Source of the DNA: Peptococcaceae bacterium
Lineage (GTDB): Bacteria; Bacillota; Peptococcia; Peptococcales; Peptococcaceae
NCBI GenBank assembly: GCA_030524315.1
Contig: JAUNGU010000011.1
Location: 1-44,380 of the forward strand
DNA length: 44,380 nt
Direction: 5' to 3'
In this document: in pieces, positions 8,715 to 17,975 of the stretch
How the letters are laid out: each line of letters starts with the position of its first letter
How positions within the stretch are numbered: the stretch's first letter is position 1
Notes under the pieces: generated by a model
What the model saw: only the letters and a program-made list of their open reading frames with translations
What the model was told of the DNA's origin: nothing
The model's database searches: none
Translations under genes and position numbers: made by a program

Positions 8715-10103
8715 ATGGCAACTATATTGAACAACAAGAAGCTCATGATAAAATTGAGCATTACATTTATTATACCGATCATTATTGCGTGTTTACCGAC
8801 AACGGAAGTTTTTACGTATCAAATGAAGATGGCCATTGCGATTACTGTATGGATGCTTATGTGGTCAGCTTTTGATTTAAGCAATTTAGCCATTCCTGCA
8901 ATCATATGGCCGGCACTTTTGGTCATTCTTAATGTTGTTGATGCGCAAACTGCGTTTGTTTCTTATATTGGGACGACAATGTATGGTGCGATTGGATGTA
9001 TGCTGTTGGCGAATGTTTTGAATGAATGTGGACTATTACAGAGAGTCGCTTATTGGGTCGCAATAAAATGTGGGGGCTCTTTTAACAAGGCTGTCTATGC
9101 AATATTTTTTGCGACCTTTGCCGTTTCCATATGTACATTTGCATCAGGGTCTGTCGTTTGTGCCGCTTTAAGTTATGGCTTTGTGCGAGCGATGGATATG
9201 TTGAAAACAAAGGAAGGCGCCATCATAATGATGGCAGGAATGCTGGGGGCATCGACCGTTCGGATGTTTTTGTACTATCCGGTAACAATGGGGCCTTTGT
9301 TGGCTTCTGTAAGAGCTGTAGATCAAGATTTTACTTTGAGTTTTATGCAGCTTTTCAAGTATAATTGGCCAGTGCTGGTATTCTGCTTATTGTTTATCTT
9401 GCTGATGCAGATCTTGGGTAAAACCAGTCAGTCAAAAATAAGTGGAGGTAAAGAATATTTTATAAAAAAATATAATGAGCTGGGAAAAATCACGGCGAAA
9501 GAGAAAAAAGCTTTAATTGGCGTTATTGCGATTTTAGCATGGATCATCACGAATCCTCTACATGGTTTGGATTGCATGTATCCATTTATATTTATGCCAT
9601 TTATTCTGTGTATGCCTGGGATTAATGTGGGTGATTCAAAAAATATTGAAGATATTCCGTGGTCGACAATTTTGTTCTTCGCTTCTTGTTTAGCAATTGG
9701 TTCTGTTTGTGGAGCTGTGGGTATTACAGCACTTATTGGTAGTGTTGCAAGTCCGATGCTAAGTGGCATGGGTGTAATCGGTACATTAATAGGTGTCTTA
9801 GTATTTGGTATTGTAGCAAATTTTGCAATGACACCAGTTGCCATGTTAGCGGGATTTTCAGGGATGCTTTATTCGATTGCACAAAGCATTGGTATGAATC
9901 CGCTGGCAGTGATCTTTACTTTTAATCATGCAACTGATATGGTCTTCTTGCCATATGAATATTTGACCTTTTTAGTATTCTATGCTTTTGGTGCAATGAC
10001 CATGGGGCAATTTTTTAAGTATCAACTATTGAAAAATATTGCGTATATAGCATTCTTTGTTGCCATCATCATTCCGTATTGGCGCTTGGTTGGACTAGTC
10101 TAG
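8715..10103 (+). CDS. SLC13/DASS-like anion permease 2
   Basis: A 462-aa polytopic membrane protein, close in layout to the permease at 3421: matching stretches include ANVLNECGLLQRVAYW beside AEALTDCGLLKRIATW, FAMTPVAMLAGFSG beside FALTPTAMLTALSG, and FNHATDMVFLPYEY beside LAHSTDLIFLPYEF. It belongs to the SLC13-like ion transporter superfamily. I chose the ATG at 8715 (MATILNNKK), with AGGGGGCGAGAGG just before it. A GTG at 8646 is in frame but lies inside the intercistronic hairpin and would add 23 atypical residues. The conserved T/S-D-hydrophobic-FLPYEY region near the C-terminus is a good candidate for substrate or cation contact. It probably imports the substrate of the hydrolase encoded upstream. 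Confidence 0.8.
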   Translation: MATILNNKKLMIKLSITFIIPIIIACLPTTEVFTYQMKMAIAITVWMLMWSAFDLSNLAIPAIIWPALLVILNVVDAQTAFVSYIGTTMYGAIGCMLLANVLNECGLLQRVAYWVAIKCGGSFNKAVYAIFFATFAVSICTFASGSVVCAALSYGFVRAMDMLKTKEGAIIMMAGMLGASTVRMFLYYPVTMGPLLASVRAVDQDFTLSFMQLFKYNWPVLVFCLLFILLMQILGKTSQSKISGGKEYFIKKYNELGKITAKEKKALIGVIAILAWIITNPLHGLDCMYPFIFMPFILCMPGINVGDSKNIEDIPWSTILFFASCLAIGSVCGAVGITALIGSVASPMLSGMGVIGTLIGVLVFGIVANFAMTPVAMLAGFSGMLYSIAQSIGMNPLAVIFTFNHATDMVFLPYEYLTFLVFYAFGAMTMGQFFKYQLLKNIAYIAFFVAIIIPYWRLVGLV

Positions 10104-10105
10104 CA

Positions 10106-10162
10106 CAAATAAAGTGAGCCGCTTCATAATTGTTTGGTTTATGAAGCGGCTCACTTTATTTG
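10106..10162. terminator. bidirectional terminator between cassette 2 and lysR2
   Basis: A 23-bp perfect inverted repeat (10106-10128 with 10140-10162) around an 11-nt loop. It reaches into the last codons of the convergent minus-strand LysR gene, whose stop is at 10156-10158, so one hairpin serves both transcripts. Confidence 0.85.
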
Positions 10163-11064
10163 CTAAAGAATTGTTTGAGATAATTAATTTGTAATTGGGA
10201 TGCAGCTGAGATTTCGTAGCCATTTTTTATGATATATCCAAATTCGGCGGTGATGTTTTCTTTGAACGAGACTTGGTGAATATTATTTTGATATCTTACA
10301 GCAAAACTTTCATTATTAAAATTGTACATGCCAAAGGTTAGGCCAAGATTTTCTGATAGTAGTTCATTGAGGATTTCTAGAGAAGGTACATTAATAAGAC
10401 GAGAAGGCTTGCCGGCAAATTCGAGGATTTTCGTCATCAAATAATTTGCTGGTTCGTACATAATGATTGGATAATCGAGGATGGTTTTTAAAGAAATAGA
10501 TTTGTAACGGGAAATAGGGAACGAGTATGGAATCATGCAGAAAAATTTTGTTCGGTAAAGTGGAGTGAAGGTGATGTCATCAGGAATATCTTTGATGATA
10601 TCAACATCATTGATATAGATTTTATAAGTCAAGCCATAGTCAGTACTGGAATTGGTAACAGCTTTTAGAATTTCTGTATAGCAACATGGTGTGATGCTGA
10701 TCTCCATTTCAGGGTAATCTTCATAGATGGTTTTGAGTAATTCTGGGAGGTAAGTTTCAGTAAAACCGCGAGGTACAGATAAATGCATTGTTTCACCGAT
10801 CGGTGCCGCAGACGAAATGGCAGTATCTTGTAGTTCTTTAAGACCGCTCAAAAAGTTTTCTGCGAGCAACAGGAGTGCCTGTCCTTTTTCTGTAAGGTTA
10901 ACGCCCATGCTTGTTCGCTCCAATATGGTTATAGCTAATTCATTTTCCAATTTTTTGATAGAGGTGCTTAAAGCTTGGGGTGTAATGTGAAGTTTTTTGC
11001 TAGCGGCGTTCATAGATTTATTTTTGCTAATTTCTAGTAAATATTCAAATTGTTCAACACGCAC
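10156..11064 (-). CDS. LysR-family transcriptional regulator 2
   Basis: A 302-aa LysR-type regulator with an N-terminal winged helix (MRVEQFEYLLEI..., recognition helix region ITPQALSTSIKKLENEL) and a substrate-binding-like C-terminal domain. It starts at GTG 11064 with GGGGAG about 7 bases upstream. It faces the hydrolase-permease pair convergently, separated only by a shared terminator. It is the likely regulator of cassette 2 by proximity, but it is not divergent from its presumed target, so this is inference. The helix-turn-helix is similar to those of LysR 1 and LysR 3. Confidence 0.9.
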   Translation of the reverse strand: MRVEQFEYLLEISKNKSMNAASKKLHITPQALSTSIKKLENELAITILERTSMGVNLTEKGQALLLLAENFLSGLKELQDTAISSAAPIGETMHLSVPRGFTETYLPELLKTIYEDYPEMEISITPCCYTEILKAVTNSSTDYGLTYKIYINDVDIIKDIPDDITFTPLYRTKFFCMIPYSFPISRYKSISLKTILDYPIIMYEPANYLMTKILEFAGKPSRLINVPSLEILNELLSENLGLTFGMYNFNNESFAVRYQNNIHQVSFKENITAEFGYIIKNGYEISAASQLQINYLKQFFSK

Positions 11065-11111
11065 AAAAATCTCCCCTTTGTATGAATGGCGTAATTTTTT
11101 AGGATATAATA

Positions 11112-11117
11112 ATTATA
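11112..11117 (-). promoter_or_regulatory. candidate -10 for lysR2
   Basis: A perfect TATAAT reads on the minus strand at 11117-11112, 48 bases from the GTG start of the LysR gene. No good -35 is found at 17 nt; TTGTGT (11143-11138) is 20 nt away. It is a weak call. Confidence 0.35.
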
Positions 11118-11201
11118 ACATGGAATGTTTTTAAGTAACACAAACAACGGATGGTAAATATTCTCTTTTGCAGAGAGACGTTTCACAGACGCTGCAGGAT
11201 A

Positions 11202-11230
11202 TTGTTGCAGACAGACAGGAATGCTATAAT
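11202..11230 (+). promoter_or_regulatory. promoter of the M16C protease gene
   Basis: TTGTTG (11202-11207), a 17-nt spacer and a perfect TATAAT (11225-11230) with an upstream TGC, i.e. an extended -10. It lies about 70 bases before the protease start codon. Confidence 0.65.
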
Positions 11231-11300
11231 ACTGTTTACAAGCATCAGCATAATCCGTGTAAATTTTTTATAGATCAATCAAACGAAGGGAGCAGTTTTC

Positions 11301-14219
11301 ATGCAAATCAACGACGTGATTTCAGGATTTCGCCTCGTGGAGGAACGTCCGGTGCCGGAGACAGACAGCACGGGGCGATTGTTCGTCCACGAAAAAACCG
11401 GCGCGCGGCTCTTGCAGCTGGCCAATAATGACAGCAACAAGGTTTTTGGCATCGGCTTTCGCACGCCGTCGGCCAATAGCACCGGCGTGGCCCACATTCT
11501 CGAGCACAGCGTCCTCAACGGCTCAAAAAAATATCGCACCAAGGAGCCATTCATGGATTTGGCACGCACGAGCCTCAACACCTTTCTCAACGCGATGACC
11601 TTTTCGGACAAGACCATCTACCCGGTGGCGAGCCAAAACGACAAGGATTTTGATCACCTCATGGACGTCTATCTCGACGCCGTCTTCAACCCAGCCATCT
11701 ACACGACCAAAGAAATTTTCCTCCAGGAGGGCTGGCATTACCACATCGAAAAGCCCGAGGACCCAATCACCTATCGCGGCGTGGTCTACAACGAAATGCG
11801 CGGCGCCCTTTCCAGCGCCGACGCCCAGGTGACCGACGAGATCCTCGCCAGCCTCTATCCCGACACCATTTATGGCCAGGAGAGCGGCGGCAATCCTTAC
11901 GAAATTCCGGAGCTTTCCTATGAAGCCTTCCTGGATTTTCACCGCAAGCTCTATCATCCATGCAATAGCTACATCTTCATCTACGGCGATGGTGACATAG
12001 AAAAATTCCTCGCCCACATCAACGACAACTACCTGGCAAGCATCGAACCACTGACGGTGGATTCGACCATCGCCTGGCAGGAGGCTTTTGTTGCGCCAAA
12101 GGAAGAGGAGGTCTACTATTCGGTGGCGCCGGATGCCGACACCGAGGGCAAGGACATTCTCAGCTACGCCGTCTCCATGGGCAGCCGTCGCACGCCAAAG
12201 GACCTCTTTGTCGAAGAGGTGCTGAGCGAGGTCTTGGTCAATGCCCAGTCTGGCGTCGTCAAAAATGCCCTCCTGGCTGCTGGCATTGGCGAGGATATTT
12301 CTGCCTTTACGAGCGATGGGCTGCAAATTCCTTTTGGCATCGTCGCCAAGGACACGGATGCGGCGCGCCGCGATGAATTTGTCGAGATCATCGAGAAGAC
12401 CCTCACTGAGCTCGTCAAAAAGGGCATCGACAAGGATCAGCTCCTGGCCGCCGTCAACAAAATGGAATACAGTCTGCGCGAAGCCAATGGCTACACCACC
12501 CGCGGCATCATCTACTACATTGACGCCATGGAAACCTGGCTCTATGACGGCAGTCCTTTTGACGCCCTCTGCTACAATGCGCCACTTGCGGAGCTGCGCG
12601 CCGATGTTGAGAGCGATTTTTACGAGCGCTACATCAAAGAGCGCATTCTGGACAATCCTCATAAGAGCATTCTCGTGGCGCGTCCGGATGCGGGCATGAA
12701 CGATGCCAAGGATGCCGCTGTTGAGGCGAAGCTCGCCGAGTTTAAGGCTGGTCTTTCTGAGCAGGCGTTGGGAGCGCTCATTGATGAGACCCAGGGCCTC
12801 CTGGCGCGTCAAAACAGCGAGGACACGCCGGAGCAGAAGGCGACGATTCCACACCTGGAACGTGAGGATGTCACCGGCAGCTTCCCGGTGATCCCTTGCA
12901 ACGAAGAAAACATCCACGGCGCGACGGTGCTTCATCATCCCCTCTTTACGGCGGGCATCAATTACGTCGACATGCTCCTGTCCCTTGACCACGTCGATGT
13001 GGCAGAGCTCCCATATTTGAGCCTGCTCACGAGCCTCATCGGCGCCGTCGACACGCAAAACTACAGCTACAGTGCCCTGGCGACAGCAGAATATTTGACC
13101 AGCGGCGGCATCAGCATCACCAGCCGCGTCATCCAGGATATTCACGAGCCCGACACCTTCCACCACAAGCTCGTCGTCTCCTCCAAGACCCTGAGCCCGG
13201 AAAATACGGCGGGCTTCCTCGAATTGGCCACCGAGCAGCTTGAGCGCAGCGATTTTTCGGACAAGAAGCGCTTCCGCGAGGTGGTGCAGATGCTCAAGAG
13301 CCAGACCCAGGCCGGCATTTTCCAGCAGGGACATACTGTCGTCGCCGGTCGCGTCACCGCCTATCATTCGGCCTACAGCCGCTTCAACGAATTCTTGAAC
13401 GGCTTGGATTTCCTCTTCTTCCTGCAAGAGCTGGACAATCATTTCGACGAGCGCTTCGACGAGACCCGTGCCAAGGTCGAGGACCTCTACAGCCGTCTCT
13501 TGACGCGCAAGGACATGCTCGTTTCCGTTACCTGTGACGATGAGAGCTATGCGAGCGTTCGCCCGGTGCTCGCAAATTGGATTGGCGCGCTCCCAGATGC
13601 AGAGTATCCACACGCCGATTGGCAGGTACCGGTGGAGGTCCTCAATGAAGGCATCCAATCCTCGGCCAACGTCCAGTATGTGGCCAAGGGCGCCGACATT
13701 GGCGCCTTGGGCGTGGGCTACAGCGGCGTCCTCGAGGTGCTCTCCAATGTGCTTTCCAATGAATACCTTTACAATAACGTTCGCGCCAAGGGCGGCGCCT
13801 ACGGCCAGGGCATTCGCTTTAGCCGCAACGGCAGCGTGAGCTGCTATTCCTATCGCGATCCAAACCTCGAGAACACCATTGCCATTTACGACGCCATGGC
13901 CGATTGGCTGGAAAATCTCGAGATGGACGAGCAGTCGCTGACCAACTACATCATCGGCGTCATGAATCGCTTCAATCCAGTGATGACCGCCCGCGCCAAG
14001 GGCGTGTGGTCGTTGACCAGCCGCGTCAATGGCGCCTGCCGCGAGGATTTGCTCAAGGCCCAGGAGGAGGCGCTGGCGGCGACGCTGGACGCGCTCAAAT
14101 CCTACGCCCCAGCCCTGCGCCAAGCAATGGCAGAAAATCATCTCTGCGTCCTCGGCGGCAGCGAGCGCATCAAGCAGGCAGAAAATCTCTTTGGTCGCGT
14201 GATCAAACTCGACAATTAA
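11301..14219 (+). CDS. M16C zinc metallopeptidase (presequence-protease/Cym1-like)
   Basis: A 972-aa insulinase-superfamily peptidase of subfamily M16C. It carries the inverted zinc motif HILEH (H65, E68, H69) and the distal metal ligand E165 in VYNEMRGALSS. The length and the fused four-domain layout match presequence protease and its bacterial homologues, which degrade short peptides inside a closed chamber. No signal peptide is seen, so it is cytosolic and likely cleans up free peptides. The start has GGGAG upstream, the gene has its own promoter, and a terminator follows, so it is monocistronic. Its codons are rich in C/G third positions, unlike the A+T-rich hydrolase genes beside it, marking the edge of the neighbouring block. 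The long open frame on the other strand is a by-product of this bias. Confidence 0.93.
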   Translation: MQINDVISGFRLVEERPVPETDSTGRLFVHEKTGARLLQLANNDSNKVFGIGFRTPSANSTGVAHILEHSVLNGSKKYRTKEPFMDLARTSLNTFLNAMTFSDKTIYPVASQNDKDFDHLMDVYLDAVFNPAIYTTKEIFLQEGWHYHIEKPEDPITYRGVVYNEMRGALSSADAQVTDEILASLYPDTIYGQESGGNPYEIPELSYEAFLDFHRKLYHPCNSYIFIYGDGDIEKFLAHINDNYLASIEPLTVDSTIAWQEAFVAPKEEEVYYSVAPDADTEGKDILSYAVSMGSRRTPKDLFVEEVLSEVLVNAQSGVVKNALLAAGIGEDISAFTSDGLQIPFGIVAKDTDAARRDEFVEIIEKTLTELVKKGIDKDQLLAAVNKMEYSLREANGYTTRGIIYYIDAMETWLYDGSPFDALCYNAPLAELRADVESDFYERYIKERILDNPHKSILVARPDAGMNDAKDAAVEAKLAEFKAGLSEQALGALIDETQGLLARQNSEDTPEQKATIPHLEREDVTGSFPVIPCNEENIHGATVLHHPLFTAGINYVDMLLSLDHVDVAELPYLSLLTSLIGAVDTQNYSYSALATAEYLTSGGISITSRVIQDIHEPDTFHHKLVVSSKTLSPENTAGFLELATEQLERSDFSDKKRFREVVQMLKSQTQAGIFQQGHTVVAGRVTAYHSAYSRFNEFLNGLDFLFFLQELDNHFDERFDETRAKVEDLYSRLLTRKDMLVSVTCDDESYASVRPVLANWIGALPDAEYPHADWQVPVEVLNEGIQSSANVQYVAKGADIGALGVGYSGVLEVLSNVLSNEYLYNNVRAKGGAYGQGIRFSRNGSVSCYSYRDPNLENTIAIYDAMADWLENLEMDEQSLTNYIIGVMNRFNPVMTARAKGVWSLTSRVNGACREDLLKAQEEALAATLDALKSYAPALRQAMAENHLCVLGGSERIKQAENLFGRVIKLDN

Positions 14220-14230
14220 GTCGCAGGCAG

Positions 14231-14263
14231 ACAACGCTCGAAATTTTTTCGGGCGTTGTTTTT
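14231..14263 (+). terminator. terminator of the M16C protease gene
   Basis: ACAACGCTCG (14231-14240) pairs with CGGGCGTTGT (14250-14259) with one wobble, followed by a T-run. Confidence 0.8.
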
Positions 14264-14281
14264 TGCTGCCCCCACATTTTC

Positions 14282-14310
14282 TTGAGGATAAATTCGATAT
14301 GTGTTAGAAT
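14282..14310 (+). promoter_or_regulatory. promoter of mltG operon
   Basis: TTGAGG (14282-14287), 17-nt spacer, TAGAAT (14305-14310) preceded by TGT (extended -10). It is 45 bases before the mltG start. Confidence 0.65.
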
Positions 14311-14354
14311 AAAAACGTATGCTTAGCAATGCTGAAATAGAGGAGTTGAAATAG

Positions 14355-15758
14355 TTGTCAGAGAAATTTCCAGAAAAGCATCCGCATATAGACGGACAAG
14401 ATCAAAAAAAAGACTCAGCAAATAATATGACAGAAAAGGATGCACAACCCCACAGCCCCAATGCAGAAAAAAACGCGGCGCAGGAGGCAGGTGGCATCAC
14501 CCAAGAGCTGCCGCGGGCCACTGTGAATCGCAGGGAAGAAATCAGGCGTGCCAAAGCTAGCGTCAAAGACGCCAAACAAGAGGTGAAGCGTGCCAAAGCC
14601 GGCGTCAAAGAGGCCAAAACCAGTGGCAAGCGCAGTAAAAAACGCCGTCGCAAACAATTTCCTTGGGTTGCGATTGTGTTACTCATTTGCTTCGCTGTGA
14701 GTGTACTCGGGGGTGTAAAAGCCTACAGAGATTTCTTGGTGCCAGTGGATAGTGATAGCGAAGAGGTTGTGGAAGTAGAAATTCCAAATGGCGCCGTGGT
14801 CAGCGATATGGGGGACCTTTTGAAGGCGCGTGGCATTATTCGCTCATCCCAGGCCTTTGATTTGTATGTGCGTGTCAAAGGCACTGCGGGAAATCTTCAG
14901 GCAGGTGTGCATCGCCTCTCGCCATCGATGACGCTGTCTCAGGTGGTTGTAAAATTGCAGGAAGGAGCGCAGGAAGCAGGTTTGACCAAGATTGCGGTGC
15001 AGGAAGGCTTGACAGTCGACCAAATCGGTGACGTCATTGCCGATAGCACCTCCTTTAGCAAGGAGGATTTCTTGAACCTCATGACCGACCGCGATTTCTT
15101 AGGGACCCTCGTCCAAGACTATCCATTCCTCGAAACCTCCTACAATGCTGAGGGCGTGCGCTATGTGCTGGAAGGCTATCTCTTCCCAGCCACCTATGAT
15201 TTCAACGAAGAGGAAGGGCTGGAAGGCCTCGTGCGTCAGATGCTTGACAAAATGCAAACCGTCGTCGACAAGTATCAGAGCCAAATAGACAGCTCAAGCT
15301 ACAGCCTCCAGGATATTATGAGCATCGCCTCTTTGGTTGAAAAGGAAGGTGGCACCGGCGAAGACCGCAAGCTCATTGCTGGCGTCTTCTACAACCGTCT
15401 GGCCCAGAACATGCCAATCCAATCGGATATCAGCGTGCTCTATGCCCTCAACACCCACAAGGAAGTGGTGACCTACGAAGACCTCGAGGTCGACTCGCCT
15501 TACAATCTTTACAAAAATGCAGGCCTGCCACCGGGACCAATGAACAACCCTGGTGAAGAAGCTATTCAAGCGGCCCTCGAGCCAGAAGCCAGCAACTATC
15601 TTTATTTCTATGCCAATATCAAAACCGGTGAGGTTTTCTATACCGATAGCTATGAGCAGCATCAGGCTTGGCAAAAGGAATATGAAGAAACCGGCGACAT
15701 CAAGGACGAGGGCAGTGCTGCGGCTACAACCGATGACAGTGCCAATGCCGCACAGTAA
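14355..15758 (+). CDS. mltG: endolytic murein transglycosylase MltG
   Basis: A 467-aa YceG/MltG-family protein. A basic, coiled, low-complexity cytoplasmic region (about 1-100, repeated KxxVKxAKxxVKRAKAG units) is followed by one membrane anchor (about 101-122, WVAIVLLICFAVSV), a LysM-like subdomain, and the YceG catalytic domain outside the membrane. The VEKE signature (E329, E331) marks the catalytic glutamate region. MltG cleaves nascent glycan strands and sets their length. The start is a TTG with GAGGAG 9 bases upstream; the next ATG would remove 24 residues. The highly charged N-terminal extension is longer than in the E. coli protein. It is followed 45 bases later by an OatA-like acyltransferase, so the two probably form one cell-wall transcript. 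Confidence 0.92.
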   Translation: MSEKFPEKHPHIDGQDQKKDSANNMTEKDAQPHSPNAEKNAAQEAGGITQELPRATVNRREEIRRAKASVKDAKQEVKRAKAGVKEAKTSGKRSKKRRRKQFPWVAIVLLICFAVSVLGGVKAYRDFLVPVDSDSEEVVEVEIPNGAVVSDMGDLLKARGIIRSSQAFDLYVRVKGTAGNLQAGVHRLSPSMTLSQVVVKLQEGAQEAGLTKIAVQEGLTVDQIGDVIADSTSFSKEDFLNLMTDRDFLGTLVQDYPFLETSYNAEGVRYVLEGYLFPATYDFNEEEGLEGLVRQMLDKMQTVVDKYQSQIDSSSYSLQDIMSIASLVEKEGGTGEDRKLIAGVFYNRLAQNMPIQSDISVLYALNTHKEVVTYEDLEVDSPYNLYKNAGLPPGPMNNPGEEAIQAALEPEASNYLYFYANIKTGEVFYTDSYEQHQAWQKEYEETGDIKDEGSAAATTDDSANAAQ

Positions 15759-15803
15759 CTTGTTACACAACAACCGACACGAAAGCGTTAAAGAGGGGAT
15801 ATT

Positions 15804-17774
15804 GTGAAAAAAGAAACTTCACGTAAATCCTATTTCCCCGCCTTGGATAGTCTCAGACTGTTTGCAATGCTGGGAATCCTAACATATCACTACGCGCCGC
15901 ACCGATTGGCAGGCGGTTTTATCGGCGTGGATATTTTTCTTGTGATTTCAGGATTTTTGCTGGTTAGGAGTTTGATGAAATGGGAATTTAAGGACCTGCC
16001 ACGCACCTACCTGGCTTATTTGATCAAGCGCGTGCTGCGCTTGGGGATTCCGCTGGTCATTGTCTTTTTGGCGGCGGTGTCTGTGATCAACATTTTCTTC
16101 AGCGATCTCTTGTACAATATCCGTGGGGCACTTCTTTCTAGTGTGCTGTTTTACAACAACTGGTGGCAGATCAACCTCGGTTATTCCTACTTTGAGCAGT
16201 ATGTGCATCCGTCTGCCTTTACCCATCTCTGGTATGTGGCGGTGCTCATGCAGATTTGTGTTGTGTGGCCGCTGCTCATTATGCTCCTTCGCAAAATTGG
16301 CAAGGGACCATTCGTCATCTGCGGCGTGCAGCTCGTCTTGGCGATTGCCAGCGCGGTGGATATGGCGCTGCTCTTTGGTGGCGACGGGGACCCATCCCGC
16401 GTCTACTACGGCACCGACACCCGCCTCTATGCTTTTGCCTTGGGTGGGGCGCTGGCGGCCATTTGGCGGCCGGCGGTCATTGCCGAGCGTCACGGCCGCG
16501 GCCTGCGCGTCTTAGCGGATTTGGTAAGCATTGGCGGGCTGGCGCTATTGGTGTTCTTTGCGCTGCGCCTTCAGGATCAGGCCACTTTCACCTATCACGG
16601 TGGCATGTTCCTGGCAGCAGTGGTGGCCACCATCACCGTGGCGGCGCTGACCATCCCGGGCGGGCTCATCTCGCGCATTTTGAGCCTCAACGTCCTCGTC
16701 TTTTTGGGCAAATGCACTTTTAGCGCCTATCTCTGGTATTATCCGGTGCTGACCATGGGCAATATGAACAGCTTCCTGGCTGCCAACAAATGGATCCAGT
16801 GGCTGATTCTCCTGATACTCTCGGTGGTGACCTACCTCGTTGTTGAGAAGGCCTTTGTGAGTCGCCTTGTCAAGGGGCAGTGGCCAACCAGGGAACGCCT
16901 GGCCCAGGCGATTGGCGCCGTTGCCACCAACAAATTTGCCTTTGCGGGCTTGGTGCTCATCGTTGCCTTGGCCGTTTCCAGTGGCTTCGGCTTTGCTCGC
17001 GCCACCTCGGGCGACAATCAAACCGTCAATGACATGCAGGCACAAATCGCCGCCAACCAAAAGCTGCTCGAAAAGCAAAAGGCCCTCCAGGCGCGCAACG
17101 AGCAAGCCGATGTCCAGGATATTCCGTACCTCGACCGTTCGGTCATGCTCTTTTGTCGTGATCTCAAGGTCACCTTTGTAGGAGACTCGATTCTTCTCGG
17201 CGCTGCCGCACCGCTCACAGAGGTCTTCCCGCAATCCTATATTGATGGCAAGGTCGGCCGTCAGCTCATCCAGAGCGGCGACGTCATCGACAGCCTCATC
17301 AACAGTGGCAATATGAACGACATTGTCGTCATCGTCCTCGGCTCCAATGGCACCTTCACCGAAGATCAGCTCGATGCCCTCATGCAAAAGCTCGGCGATC
17401 GCAAGGTCTTCCTCATGAATACCAAGGTACCGCGTGAATGGCAGGACAGCGTCAACACAATGCTGAAAAATTACGCCGACAAGAGCAAGAAGGACAACTT
17501 CTATCTCATCGATTGGAACAGCTTCATTTCCCAGCATCCAGAATTTCTCTATAGTGACAACACCCATCCAAACGAGGAAGGGGCGCAGCAATTTGCCAAG
17601 CTCATCGCCGACAACCTCTATCAGGTCCTGGCGACCAAGGAGCAAAAGGCGCAGGATCGCCTCGCTGACGAAGCGGCCGCTGAAGAAGCTGCCCAACAGC
17701 AGGCAGCTCAGGAGCAGCAATCCGCAACCGACGCTCAGCAGGCAGCGGCCAGCGATGGGACAACCGCTGAATAA
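15804..17774 (+). CDS. OatA-type acyltransferase-3/SGNH O-acetyltransferase
   Basis: A 656-aa membrane protein. Residues about 10-400 form an acyltransferase-3 domain with some ten membrane segments, including the early HYAPHR motif and the GGFIGVDIFLVISGFL region typical of the family. After a last membrane segment (about 375-395) comes an extracytoplasmic SGNH hydrolase-like domain with GDS (S462) and DNTH (D585, H588), i.e. a complete Ser-Asp-His triad. The tail (about 610-656) is Ala/Gln-rich. OatA and relatives move acetyl groups from cytoplasmic donors to peptidoglycan or surface glycans; adjacency to mltG favours peptidoglycan. The GTG start has AGAGGGG upstream. The acceptor cannot be assigned from sequence. 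Confidence 0.88.
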   Translation: MKKETSRKSYFPALDSLRLFAMLGILTYHYAPHRLAGGFIGVDIFLVISGFLLVRSLMKWEFKDLPRTYLAYLIKRVLRLGIPLVIVFLAAVSVINIFFSDLLYNIRGALLSSVLFYNNWWQINLGYSYFEQYVHPSAFTHLWYVAVLMQICVVWPLLIMLLRKIGKGPFVICGVQLVLAIASAVDMALLFGGDGDPSRVYYGTDTRLYAFALGGALAAIWRPAVIAERHGRGLRVLADLVSIGGLALLVFFALRLQDQATFTYHGGMFLAAVVATITVAALTIPGGLISRILSLNVLVFLGKCTFSAYLWYYPVLTMGNMNSFLAANKWIQWLILLILSVVTYLVVEKAFVSRLVKGQWPTRERLAQAIGAVATNKFAFAGLVLIVALAVSSGFGFARATSGDNQTVNDMQAQIAANQKLLEKQKALQARNEQADVQDIPYLDRSVMLFCRDLKVTFVGDSILLGAAAPLTEVFPQSYIDGKVGRQLIQSGDVIDSLINSGNMNDIVVIVLGSNGTFTEDQLDALMQKLGDRKVFLMNTKVPREWQDSVNTMLKNYADKSKKDNFYLIDWNSFISQHPEFLYSDNTHPNEEGAQQFAKLIADNLYQVLATKEQKAQDRLADEAAAEEAAQQQAAQEQQSATDAQQAAASDGTTAE

Positions 17775-17796
17775 TCCTCATCTTCACATCAATAAT

Positions 17797-17829
17797 GGAC
17801 GCATTCTCCGTGGAGGATGCGCCTTTTTT
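17797..17829 (+). terminator. terminator of mltG-oatA operon
   Basis: A G+C-rich stem (GCATTCTCC with GGAGGATGC, one wobble, extended outward with a mismatch) closes a 2-nt apex and is followed by T6. Confidence 0.75.
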
Positions 17830-17882
17830 CTTAATTGACTGATAACAAAAATGTCGATAAATTTATTTTAGAATCAAAGTGA

Positions 17883-17911
17883 TTGTCACGGTCAGGTTCG
17901 CGCTGTATAAT
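17883..17911 (+). promoter_or_regulatory. promoter of iron-alcohol dehydrogenase gene
   Basis: TTGTCA (17883-17888), 17-nt spacer, perfect TATAAT (17906-17911), 65 bases before the start codon. Confidence 0.7.
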
Positions 17912-17975
17912 ATAATAGAAATCAACAGGGAGACCTGTGATATATAACAAAGCTGAAAAAGGAGTATGAACGACA

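Noticed and set aside
11523..14234. A 903-aa open frame on the minus strand opposite the M16C protease
   Set aside because: It is a mirror of the C/G-ending codon use of the protease gene. It has no domain, is opposite a complete HxxEH peptidase and has no promoter of its own.
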